A stretch of 64,000 nucleotides of DNA. Origin: Campylorhamphus procurvoides (Eukaryota > Chordata > Aves > Passeriformes > Dendrocolaptidae). Positions within the stretch are counted from its first letter, which is position 1. The number at the start of each line of letters is the position of its first letter. Shown piece after piece: positions 24,300 through 52,977 of this stretch. The stretch covers positions 682,001-746,000 of the forward strand of contig WBMV01000852.1 in assembly GCA_013396655.1 (NCBI GenBank). The letters are read 5' to 3'. Below the pieces are notes generated by a model. That model saw only the letters and a program-made list of their open reading frames with translations, did no database searches and was not told where the DNA came from. A program made the translations under genes and the position numbers.

Positions 24300-27200
24300 T
24301 CTGTGGCTAGATCCAGGGAGTATTAACAGGCTGCTATTTTAGTGCTTAGTAAAGCCATTGAACAATTTCACAAAGCCTTCTTGAGACAGGGTCTAAAAGT
24401 TTGATTGCAGAAGTCTTTATTTATTGAAATTAGGTATTGCTGAAGGCCTGTAACTCTGTCTAAAGGGACATCCTTCTAATGGCCTAAGAACAGAAGCTCC
24501 ACAGCTTGCTTGATGCTACCTCTGTTCCTTGAGAGGGCACCTCCAGTAAGAAAATTTGCCCTTTTGAGGGGTAGATGGACAGGTGTCTTTCCCTGGGAGT
24601 ATTGCCAAGCACTTGTCTGGTGGTTCCCTCTCTGTTACAGGGATAGATATATTTAACATGCAGAACCTGGATTTTGGACTATGCAGGTCAGCTTGAAGGG
24701 ATCCGTACTAGCCAAACCTACACTGCTGCTTCTCCTGGTGACTGTGCTAATTCTGGCCATCAGACGGGAGCTATCACTCACTTTCTAATCAGCTTTAGAA
24801 ATGCTACATTTCTAGTTTTGCTGCTGCAAGCATGTGTCCACCTTGAAGGTCATCCCATCAAGCCACAGGTTCTTCCTTTCTGAGAAAAAAATGCCTCTGG
24901 TCTGATTAGATGTTTGATCAAGGAGAATTCCATAATGTTTAGTTATATTTCCTGGTGTGTTTTGAAAATCATTTAAGTATTGGAAGAGGATGGTGGTTCC
25001 ACTTTTGAACTACTACATCTGGGCAGTTTTCATTTAAGCCTAATTTGTCTGCATCAGTGGGCTTGAGCTCTGTGGTTAAAAACCTTCACCAAACGAGATG
25101 TATGGGCTTGGGATCTCGTGGGGAGTCAGGGAGGGATGGCTTTCATTAAGTAATCAAAATTGAGGCAGGACTTGCTTCTGGTGGGTGTACTGCATATTTG
25201 GTGCATGTTCTGGGCAGCTGAGTTTGGCTTTTAGGTTTCATAGGAATAACATACTTGCATCTGCAGAAAGATGTATCAGAATTATCTCCATTTCAGCAGG
25301 GTTGTAATTGTCATGCAGGAGAGTTTTACCTGGAAAGAAATGTCGTAGAATCACAGGATGGTTGGGGTTGGAAGGGACCTCTGGAGATGATGTAGTCCAT
25401 CTATGTCTATTTTCATTGTTACCCAAAGAGTTGAAGTGTCTTTAAAATACAAATATGCAATACCTCTTTGCTATTCTGTTACAGGAAATAAGAAGAAAAA
25501 TCTCCCTCAAACACAAAATTTCTTCTATTGTTGCACTATAGTAATGTTAAAAAAAATATTTTAGAACTTAGAGCGTTGAATAAAGTGTCAGCACCAAAAT
25601 AGCCCAGTTTCTTTAGTGAACCTAGGGATTTACAAAATATGGCTGCCAAGAATCACTGCAAGATGCCCTATAGCTGTCCAGGAAGGTGTATTCTTAACTC
25701 TAGAAAATACAGAAATTTGCAGCTTTTTAGCCATGGCCCTGGGAATAGGATACTGAACGTATTGTCACTTGTGCCTCTGCTGTAACATCCGGAATCCTGG
25801 CCTCCTGGGTCACCCAGCATATGACTTTGGGGAGGAGATTTGGAGTTCAGTAATTAAATACTACTTTGCTCTAGGCAAAACCAACATAGGCTTCATCTGC
25901 AGCATATTTTGTAACAGTACTCAGGACTGAATACTCAGATAAGTAGACAGTAACTTACTTTTAGCCAAGGTTTTGGGTGTTTTTTTTATTTTGTTGTGGA
26001 TTTTGGTTTTTTTGCTTCTCTTCCCTTTCAGGGTTGTAATTCTTTTTCTTCAGAAAATTTCAGACTGGCTTTGTCATCTTGTATGCTTCATACTCAAATT
26101 GGCATGAAAAGACAGAAAGTGTTTGCCATAAATTAGGTCACTAAAGCTGAAGTACAGAATACAAATATTTATTGCCTGAGCTAAGGAAGACAATTCAGGT
26201 GAGGAAAGGAAAAGTCATTTTTTTTTGGATTTGGAAAGCAAGCTGTATTCTTGGTTTAAAGCAAAGCAGTAGAATTAAAAGATGAACATGAGAAGCATCT
26301 CTTGATTTAAATTGCTAGAAGGAAAACCAGCAAAGTAAACATATGAGAAATCAGTAAGATGGTTCATAAGATAGAACTACAGATAATTTTTTATGCAGGT
26401 TCACATTTGACATGTATTATTGAATCTTTAAAAAAGGACACATTTAAATAACAGCAATTTAAGAGACACATGTAAAAATGCAGTAAATGAGATCACTTTA
26501 TTTTGAAATACTACAAAAAAACCCCAACCTTGCTGCATCTGCCTTAAAAGTTTTTTTCATTATGTTCAGAAGGTTGGAAAGAATTCCCTCCTGCAGATCA
26601 TCAGGTAGTAGGAGAACTTTACTAATGGATCATTTGTATTATGCCCAATGCAGTATTGGCCCCCATCTCTCAAGTGATGATGTGAAAGAGAAAATAGGAG
26701 TGTTTAAAGCAAGTAGTTGATACAGTTAAAACCCCTCAACTTTTTCCTTCATTCTAAAGAGTGAGAAAACATTAATTTGGATTGAAATTGGTGTCTTATA
26801 AATTCTTACACAGAAGGGCACGGGTCATACACTGTGCGCTTGAACCACTAAGTTTATATTACGAGTTTTCCTTTATAAAGTGTTTCTAAAGGGCTCTACA
26901 GAACTCTCCTTTGGATGTACTCTTAGGAGGTTCAGCAGCCATCTGAGGCAGACCCACCATGGCTCAGGCAAGGGCCTTTGGACAGTGCTTTAGTAGAACA
27001 GCAGCCACCAGGAAGAGAATTTTGTGGAGTCTTGGATTAAATCTCTGTTTCTGCAAGCTACTCCTGTGATGGCTTTGGTATCTGAATGAAGTCCTGCTGA
27101 AACTTCACACATCTAGGATTTTATCTGGTCAGAGTGGTTGGATTGAAAGAGCGCCCTTTGCACTTTATTCAGCATGTCCAAGTTGATCAATCATAGGAGA

Positions 27201-27470
27201 CTTGGGTTATTGGTGCTTCACTGTCTTAATCAGCCTGGATGCCGCTGAAGAAGTGGTGGAGTTCAGTGTATCAACACTTTCCTGGGCCATAGGGATTGTC
27301 TGTCACCTGAGTCACCGTGACAGTGATCACGGAGGTGTCGAGGGCAGCAGGTCTGCCTGGCTGAGGACTTGGTGTTGTTGCAGAGCATAACAATTATGTG
27401 CAGTGCTTAAGTATTATTTTTAGGAGAACTGATAAAAATTTAAAGTGGAATGGTAATAGAACTTTCCGAA
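24300..27470. other. Non-coding DNA, probably 5' intron of TBL1XR1
   Basis: AT-rich, without exons that I can support. It contains one CR1 fragment, listed separately at 25345-25401. The frames of 60-90 codons look random. Confidence 0.5.
25345..25401 (-). mobile_element. CR1 LINE 3'-end fragment, inverted
   Basis: TAGAATCACAGGATGGTTGG followed by GGTTGGAAGGGACCTCTGGAGATGATG is the reverse complement of the CR1 3' end. About 57 bp are recognisable and the rest is lost or truncated. Confidence 0.85.
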
Positions 27471-27479
27471 GGATTTGTA

Positions 27480-27620
27480 GGCATAATCATTTTTCTGGAG
27501 GTGGAATTAAAAAACTGCACATTCCCCAGACTGGGTCACATAATTTGCTTTTTATTTGTTATTAATCGTCATGGCCATTAAAACAAGATTCTTAAGCAAC
27601 AATTAATAAAATGGTGTCAC
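27480..27620. promoter_or_regulatory. Candidate conserved non-coding element in upstream intron
   Basis: The stretch has ATTAATCGTC, TGGCCATTAAAAC, CAACAATTAATAAAATGG and GGAATTAAAAAACTGC, which are dense homeodomain/HOX-type cores, and no repeat. An enhancer role is inferred. Confidence 0.3.
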
Positions 27621-28299
27621 TGTCTATGTGCACACATGCTAGCAAAATAGTTGTCTGCATGTCTTGCAAAAGAGGAAAAAGAAAAGCTGTAGTGGCAATA
27701 TTTCTGTTGTAGGGGATTTACTGTTTCTGTAGCCAGATTTCTGTTTTCCATGGATAAAAGTAGCAGTCTGTCTATATCTGAACATTAAGGGTTTTTCACA
27801 GCTACCCAGAGCACTAGCTGTGCTCCCTTTAACATCTCATATTTGGTATCAAACTAATGATTGGTATGTTTGGGAGAATTACTGTTCACAGCAGCCTGCC
27901 AGGTTTTCCTGTTATCCTTCCTAATGAGGATGTGCTAGAGCCCACCTACAGCTGCAGAAATATCACTTTCTTAGTCTGTTATTTGATGATACAATAACTC
28001 TAATTGTAGTGTAAATCTAGTATATGTTATCAAGTGGTGATTAAGAGATACACAGTGCTAATCTCGTGTATAAACTTTCTCTGCCAGTTCAGGTTTGTCT
28101 GAAAAAAAACCCAAAACGAGAAAAACCTATTAGGCCAGGAGCCATATCGGGCAGCATCTGTTCTCCAGCATTTGGCATGAACCTGGAACAGGAGTACAAA
28201 GCTATAATAAACATGCAGAGTGGAATAATGATTTGTCAGAAATACAATCAGATTTGCACCATTGGGCACCCATTAGCCTGCAGATCTGGTGCTGGTGAG

Positions 28300-31200
28300 A
28301 GTAGAATTTGATCTCCTTATTAATGGATTTTACTTGTAAATTTTACTCAAAGTATGAAGTGTGTGAATTGTTCTCAAGGGATGGAGGTGCTGGGGGGAGA
28401 CCTGCCCTGTCTGAGTTGGGCTAGGCAGGTACTGAAACACAGGCACAGTTTTGCTACGTGGAAGCAAAGTCAGAGTTGCTAAGTTGTCTCTGGGAAAAGG
28501 AACCTCCTTTTCTTTTAAAAAAGTAGCTTCCAGATGAATTTTCATGTGATTTCTGACATAGAATGAGTGGGTCAGTTTGTCTAAAGAGCAGAAATATGTC
28601 TTGTCTGTTCCTGACGTGGTTTTGAGTAAATCTCAAGGCCAGCATCTGTATAGACTGGCATGTGTAATGCCTGACAAATTTTGGGAGTTCAGGAACTTTC
28701 TGTAGCAACATCAGAAATTACCTGTGATATCTGGATACTATGCTGATTCTAATTGAACAGCAGTGTTATAAACCACAGGCTCATCCTCCAGGAAGGGGAT
28801 CCTGCAGATAACCAGTGCCTGTGGCTCGGTGTTTTTGGATGATCCAGGGAGAACAGGGTGATGGGTCACTCATGCTGTAATCCAATTTCCCTGGCACTGT
28901 GTCACTGCTGAGCATTGCAGGGACGTGTGGGCTGGGAGCCTGAGAGGACGTGCTGAAGTGAACTTGGATTTGGGTAGTGAATATCGACCCTGGTGTCGTC
29001 ACAGGGATTGGAAGCCCATGAGCTATTGGGGCATGGTTTGTAAGCCTCTGTTCATATCCTTTTTTTGACCTGTTTTGGGGTATTTTATTTATTTAATCCT
29101 AGTTTTACCGGGAAGGAATCTGCCTCGCGTGCACCACGCCTGCTCCAAGGTGCAAAACAAATGGAGAGGCAAGTGGGAGAGATTTCCTTTAAAAACAAAC
29201 TTGGATCTAAAACAGCAGTGTGGGTGCATCGTGCTCTGCCATGTAATTCCACAGAATGTTTTGAGGAAGACTTGGAATTTTTTTAAGGGCCTGGAAAAAA
29301 AAGGCCTCAAGGATCTCACTACCTTTTGGGAATGGGTTTGGGATGTACAGCTGCAAATATTTTAACATATTTTTAATCATCACTTTGCAAATTAGGCTAA
29401 GACTGGTGGGAGTTATGTGTAGCATCTTATTTTTGTCTCATTTTTTCCTGTCTTTTTGGTGATTTGATTACTGTATCTAAAATAAAGAGCAATATTAATA
29501 TCTATTAAATCCCAAAATTAAATAGTTGTTTTCATGTGGAAATAGTGGATTTGGGGGGAAATAAGGCAGCATAAATGAATTGGATTTCTTAGTATGTGGG
29601 GTACATATGTACAGGCATGCGTGGATACACAGAGATAAATTTACTTTCCTCCTGTAATTTTCTTGTTTTCAGCCTTTCCTCCTGTATTTGTGTTTCCATT
29701 TACATGGTGCTGCTTCTAAGAAATCTTCTCTGTCACCTCCCAGACGAGCACTGGGGCCATGTTGGGGCACTGGGGAAAATGGAGTTCACGTGGTCCATAG
29801 GTTTGCGGGGCTGTTTTCTCTCCCATTCCTGTTTTTCCTTGGCAGACACCCTTGGCAAGGTGTAACTTTAGCATGTAGGGAGGGGATGGTTGTGTGTGTT
29901 GGGCACTGACACGAGCAGTGGGGCTCCTCTGCATCCCACCTCTGGCTCCTTTTCACCATCCTGGGGTCATTCCCACTGTGTGCTTCCCAGGAACCTGCAA
30001 GCGAGAAAGAGGAGAGGCAGTGCAGATCCTTGGGGTGGGAACAGCACCAGCTTTGCGGGTCAGCAGCATAAGCCCAGCAACCCGAATCTGTCCTACTATC
30101 AGTTCAGAACTTGTCAAATTATCGTATCATCTCTTACCTGCACTTCTGCTGTATTTCCTCTGTAGTGTGACATTTTGCCTTGGGATGGCAGGGAAGGTGG
30201 TTTGGTGGTGCTTGTTCTCCTTGCAGCTCCTCGCATCCCTCGCCTGCCAACACCTGGCCTGGGATGGGGGAAATGGCAGTGAGCTTTGGGAAGATGCAAA
30301 GAAGCGCCGAGGAAGGGGATGAAGCTGTATCTTGGTAAAACACTGGACCCTTGGGCACCCTTTTCAGTTTCACCTCCTCATCAGGCAGGCTGAGTGTTTA
30401 TTGGAGGCATTTCTGTGTTTTTGTAGTTGTCAGGGTCCAGCAGCCAGTGCTGCACTGCCACCTCCCGATGGCCAGGCAGCAGCTCCCTGCCCTGCCAGAG
30501 CCTGCTGGAAAACACTTGGAACCTCCCCGGAGAAAATAAGGCTCTTTTGATTTGGGAATGGTGAAGAACACTTTTGGCAGACAAGCAAAATGTTAATTTT
30601 GTTTTTTATCTACAGGTGAATTTGTGTGGCATCTCCACAGTTCCTGCTTTGAGTGGGGAGCCCACTTTATATTAATAATTCAGGATTTGTCTGTGTGGCA
30701 AATAGTACTTTCATCTGATTTCTGCATTTTGATCTATCTTTTCTGGTGATGCAGCAAGGTTTTAGAAATCAGTGTCAGACTCATGAAACTAATACTGCCA
30801 TTTGTGTGTGTGTATGTAATGTAAAAAGGCTTCTTTATGAGACTCTTAAAAGTTAATTACCTTTTCCTCCTCCGAAGATTATTGTTCCTCTTCCTACAGA
30901 ATTTCTCTGTAACAGTCTTAAATAAAGATAATTTGCACTACATATGGCAACAAAACATAACTGAATAAGTTAGTGTTCGGTCCTGCACGTGGTGGAATTG
31001 GTTGCTAATGCATGGAGTGGCTAAAAATGCCATTAAATTTCACATACTGCTCAGTAAATGAGCCCTCAAGTTATACTGGAATTTGGCAGCTGTGCTGTGT
31101 ACCCCAGGCAGGGCTGGGGGCTGTGCAGAGGTGGAGTAGGGTGGGGATCTGTGTGCCCTCCTTTACCAGTCATGTTGGACCCACTGGAGGTTACTGTACT

Positions 31201-32220
31201 GGAGCAGTTACAGTGGTGTGTGGCTGGGGAAAAACCTGATGGGGTTTGCTGATGAAAAGTGCTGGGCGGATAGTAGAAACAGGAGATGGACATTATTTCA
31301 TAATGTGTTCTGGAAGCTGATGTTTTTCGTTGTTTACTTGGAAAGGTCAGGGTTTTCAAACATTCAGAAGTCACGAGAATGTTCTCAAAAATGAGACTAG
31401 GAGTTAGAAAAAAACCCTGTATTCTGTCTCTTCGTGTTTTAAAGACTCTTCTTTGTTGCTTCAACTTTTCAAAGTTTGCAATCAAAAGTATATACAGTCA
31501 GATGCATTATTTGTCTTGCTAAATATTTACCATTAAAAAGATCAAGGGAAAATTCCACATATGTGTATCCATCAATATTTTTAGAGCATTGAATGAAAAA
31601 CTAGAGAAACGTTACTAAAAATGATCTGTTTAAAGCTTATCTCTAATGTCAGGAATTCCTTTTGCAAAGCTGAGATGTTATCTAGTTTTTAGTGGAAATA
31701 ACTGGACTTGCTTCAAATAGACACTGTGTTATAGCCCATATTGCACTGTTTTACTAGAGGAGGAATACCTGAAAATTGGAGTAGATTGCAAAGTAAGAGC
31801 GAGATCTTGCCTGGACACCAATGTGAAACCAAGTTTTTGGTCTTTGTTAGCCAGGTAGAAAAAAAATCCACATTTTAAAACCAGTGTTCCATAGCAATAA
31901 TGCTGAATAGATGAAGCTCACTTGATTGTTTTTTAAAAGCTGTGAAATGAGGCCTTTTTAGTACTGGTATTAAACAGCATAGTTCCCCAGTCCATACCAA
32001 TTTATACTCCTTGAGAATCCGGCCCTTCAATATTTAATTTGATGGCCTTTATGTTGTGGTGAGACAAATACCTTTTTAATGACTCCAGAAGACTTATTTG
32101 CGTTATAAAATAAAACCATTGTCTATGCTGCCAGAGAAGTATTTAGTTTATAAATACAGCTTTTTTTTGGGGGGGAAATACCTATTAGGTACTAAAAATA
32201 TGTAATTGACCTACTTTTTT
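28300..32220. other. Non-coding DNA just upstream of the first coding exon
   Basis: This is intron ending at the acceptor at 32230. A GC-richer patch spans about 29720-30550, and several overlapping frames there reflect composition only. A short TG run lies at 30803-30814. No exon can be assigned. Confidence 0.5.
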
Positions 32221-32230
32221 TTATTTGCAG

Positions 32231-32275
32231 GGTTGTGTCCTTTGTTGTGACCTCATGGTTTAACTGGGAATAAAG
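32231..32275 (+). other. TBL1XR1: 5' UTR part of the first coding exon of TBL1XR1
   Basis: Forty-five non-coding bases lie between the splice acceptor (TTTGCAG ending at 32230) and the ATG at 32276. The T-rich run with TTTGCAG just before them is a good polypyrimidine tract and acceptor. This indicates at least one further 5' non-coding exon upstream, which I cannot place. The base before the ATG is G and the base after it is A (AAAG-ATG-A), a moderate Kozak context. Confidence 0.8.
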
Positions 32276-48999
<16,724 letters not shown>

Positions 49000-49035
49000 C
49001 GCTACTAGTTGGAAGCCATGGACCGACTATGAATG

Positions 49036-49043
49036 TGTACATA
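49036..49043 (+). promoter_or_regulatory. TBL1XR1: Pumilio-type motif TGTACATA in the 3' UTR
   Basis: This matches the PUF consensus UGUANAUA exactly, 37 nt after the stop. Further exact matches are at 49141-49148 (TGTATATA) and 52968-52975 (TGTAAATA). The match is directly visible; binding is inferred. Confidence 0.4.
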
Positions 49044-50253
49044 GCCAAAATGACTGTCCCTGACCCATGTACTGCTATAGTCCCAATCGAACCATGGCCA
49101 GTCCACTACAGCCAAATGTAAAAGAAATATATACATATACTGTATATAAAAAATGGGAAAAAAAAAAAAAACAAAAAAAGGAAAAGGAAAAAAAAAATTA
49201 CACCCTGAAGAGGATGACAGAGTTTTGTCACAGCTTGTGAATCCTGTTCACCAAGTGCTGGAATCTGCTGTGCCCCAAAATAACATTTAAAGGTTTTGGA
49301 TATGAAAAACAGAAGAGAGAGAGAGAGAAATATACCATATACAAGAGCAGACCCGTATACATACCAAATTCAGAAGATACTAATGGCAGCCTTCATTACT
49401 CCTTCCCCATTCAATCCATTCTCACCCGGATTGTGGGGTATTTTTGTTTTCCTTCTCAGTAGTTGAACAGTTTGTGTGTACAGAGAAAATGGACTTACAG
49501 AAATCTGCAGCAGTAGTTTTTTCTTTGCTTTTAAACATTGGGTTTTCTGTTTTGTTTTGGTTAAGTTTATGGATGCATGAAGTAAGGGAGTGAATTAGTT
49601 TCTCGTTTGTTTTTTTCACCTTGGAAAAAAAAGCATTTCTTTGAAATATGTTTTGATGCATTCTTTGAAGAGGTAGTTTGAACCTGATAATGTTTGGTAC
49701 ATTTTGTGGCTCCCAGAACACAGTTTTGTGAAAAGAGGGAGGGTGGAAAAGGGATTATGGAGAGAGAAGAAAAAATATCCTTCTTTGAGGCATGATATTT
49801 CATGTCCTGCTCATCTACGAAGTATGACAGTAATGGGTATAAGGTTATGTTTGATTTTTCTGGTGACATGGCTGAAATGCAGTAGTTTCTTATTTGGGAC
49901 ATAATTCTGCCAATCTTAAGAACAGAAGGGCACAAAAACACAGGAAAAAAATACAGGGATGCAAAACAAAAACAAAAAAAAAGCCACAAAAAATAAAAAG
50001 GAGAAAAAAAGAGAAAAAACCGCATCTTCTGTTGCTTTAAGACCATAGCTAAAATATGGTTAAATTGTGCACTATTGTGAAAAGGAGCAAAGTATAGCTG
50101 GGGGATTTTGTTTAAGAGGTTAAGATCTTTCTGGACAAGGGTTCATGCCACAGCTTCTTTGAGAGTTGCCCATCATTATTTGTAGGAGCTTAGATGTATA
50201 ACTGTAACCAAACTCCAGTATTAAAAGTATTTCATGTAATTTTTCTTTATTGA

Positions 50254-50259
50254 AATAAA
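50254..50259 (+). terminator. TBL1XR1: Possible proximal polyadenylation signal AATAAA
   Basis: AATAAA sits in TTTATTGAAATAAAATC, about 1.25 kb past the stop, with a T-rich upstream element. The downstream GT-rich element is weak. A second hexamer lies at 50986-50991. Either could give a short-UTR isoform. Confidence 0.35.
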
Positions 50260-52971
50260 ATCTTTGGCATATATTTGATAACACTGCCATTAAGAGGCAA
50301 AATGTTTACTACCTTAGATTTAAAAAGATCTGAAACAGAGGACTTGCTTCAAGTTTATTTTAATAGCAGTGATTCAGCTTATTTAAAAGATGAATACTTG
50401 CACTAATTGCCCTGCTGCTCCAGTCCTGCAGTTTATTGTATCTTGTGACTACATTTTTTCCAAATATAGGGTAGATGTAAGCTGCTATTTTTTTAATAAT
50501 CACTACTATATAGTGTCTTTTACTCTGTTTACAATATCAAGTATTTTTCTTACAATGACAGATGTATATGGCAAACCTTTTTCTGCTCATGTGATTAAAA
50601 ATATATTGATAGTGATCTTATTTGTGAATGATAGCATGAGGTTGTGTTTACGCGTATATGTAGTCGAAAAGGTTGCATCTTGTCTTGCATAAGATTCCAA
50701 GAGTGTAAATTTATAAAAAGAGAGGTTGTCAAATTTAGGTCACAGGCATTTTACTTAAGGAATGGTTTGTATTACAGAGCTTTGCAAAGTTATCAGTTTT
50801 ATAACACTATTTCAATCACAATTAATTTTGTGGCTTATGATTGTTAGTCTCTAACCTATTTTTTTATTTGTTTTGGGGTTTTTTTCCCCCCCTCCAAGTT
50901 AGGTATAAATTCATTTAATTGAGATAATGCAGCTTTGACAGTTTAACCATTTTTCTTCAGGCATTGATTTCTGCTATTTCCGTGAAATAAACATGACTTG
51001 AAGCAAGTCTGAGTTTGGCTAAGGTAGGGTAGCAATTTGCCAGTGGTAAAGACAAGTCAACAATACATTTTTTATATATACCCCAGAATTATACTATCAT
51101 ACACAGCATTTAAAACCAACACAAAGTCATATCCATAAGACAGTTATCCGTGGTGGTTCCGTGCCAGCTATTCTTAGGGTTTTGAAACATATTGCAAATG
51201 TTTAGAGCAATTACCCTGTGAGTTACAATATGTAGGAAACCTAATATATTGAGTGTCTGGCACTTGAAATATTGCTTTTATTGCTGGAGGTCCATGACTG
51301 TGGCTGACCTCTGTCATTTAATGAAAAAAAATAAAAATAAAAAAAAAATTCTGTGCAATAATTTTAAACTGTGCTCCCAGGAATAGACACAAATGTTTTG
51401 AGTATGTTTAAGCTGCATTTTTCGTTTAGCAATGCATTTGTCAATTGCACTGAATTTAAATCTGAAAGTCAGAAGTGATTCTTGATAGTACTTTTGTATT
51501 TTAATATGGACAGTTTATTCATTTTCATAAAAGTTATGGGACAATTCTTTCAGCCAATCTAAACAATTGTGGTGGAATTCTGTGACATAGCTGCAAAATC
51601 ACACAGCCATGTGTTAGGGTATTGCCATTTCCCTCTTTCTCAGTCATCAGCCGTTTTGGTTGTAATTCTAGTTGCTTAAGCATAGCATCACACACTCAGA
51701 AACAGATAAAACCAGAGCTTCAGTGTCACCAGGCCAGGGCTGCCAGGGGCTCGAAGCAGAGCCCAGCAGGAATGGACCGTCAGATCCACAGGCTGAGCCC
51801 CAGCCTGGCGTGGGCCAGCAGTGCCTGCAGCCCCGCAGTGGGGCCACTGTCCAGCAGGGAAGGATCCGGCCGGAGCTGCTGCTTGTTGTTGTTGTTGTCC
51901 TGCCATGCCACAGTGCTGCTCCTGCTCTGTCCCGTCACCGCGGCCGTGCAAGGTGTGCTGGGTTCTGGGATCACACCAACCGCAAAAGACCAAAAACAAA
52001 AAGATAACTACAACGTGAATTATTACCTTTTAAAGCACAAAGGCCTGGTATTCAATAGTGAGGTAGACTATCCAAATTTTTTTCTTTAAATTGAGGATGC
52101 CAAGTGGCAGCAAGACCCTGACTTTGTGCACCCTGTGTGCACATGCTTAGTCTAACATACGAAGTCATTCCTATTTTTTCCAGTTCAACATGATAACGGG
52201 AAAATATCCAAACAGAGGATAAAAGGAAGGGGAAAAACTGGGCTCAGAATTAATGATGGGATAAGAAATGAACTGCTCTTGAGTTTGCTGTCTTTCTCTG
52301 CATCCATCTCAGAATCCTGTTTCTCATTTCTGCATGATCAGATCCAGGTTTCTGTAGAGTTCCTCTTTTCCTATTTTTACTTTACCTTTTTCTGCATTTT
52401 TAAATTGATGTAAAGATTCCCAACCAGTGGACTTTTTAGTGTAGTTAAGAGAATATCTAGGTCCTCATAAAAGCTTTTTTAGACTCTTTGTAATGTTGAT
52501 AAACTGAGTTTATTCTGGGACTACTATTGTGCAGGGTTATTTAGCATGTCTATTAGATGATTGGAAATCTTATATGAAACACTAAAAGTGCCTCTTTTTC
52601 TGGGTTGGGTGGAGGGGAGGTAGTAGTTACCAGAGTCAGAATGACATGGCATTTCGAAGCATGTTTCTTGATTTTGTGACACTTTAATGCATCTTGAGAG
52701 AAAGGCCAAAGATTTCTACCAACTTTAATTGATGATTTTTTTTTTTTTCATTTTAAAAAGCACTCCTTTTTCCTTACACTGCTTACCTCATGCTAGGGGT
52801 GTTTAATGGGACATTGTACCTTTGAAATGTTCTTTGTGTTTAGGAAGGATAGTGGGTGGCATAGGGTGGTCGTGCCAGTTTGCCTACAGAGCAACCTCAG
52901 CAGCTGATGTCTTTGATTCTGCTGAAGGAAGGGGCTTCATTAATGTGGCAAACTGGGGTTTTCAGCCTGTA

Positions 52972-52977
52972 AATAAA
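52972..52977 (+). terminator. TBL1XR1: Candidate internal polyadenylation signal AATAAA
   Basis: AATAAA is followed within about 15-30 nt by a strong GT-rich stretch (TTGTCTGTTTTTGTCTGTG), the classic layout of hexamer plus CstF-binding downstream element. Use of it would give a 3' UTR of about 4 kb. It overlaps a Pumilio-type motif TGTAAATA at 52968-52975. Confidence 0.55.

Noticed and set aside
51622..52089. 155-codon frame and overlapping frames on both strands in the 3' UTR
   Set aside because: GC-rich block is open in several frames at once. No homology is recognised, and it lies inside the TBL1XR1 3' UTR.
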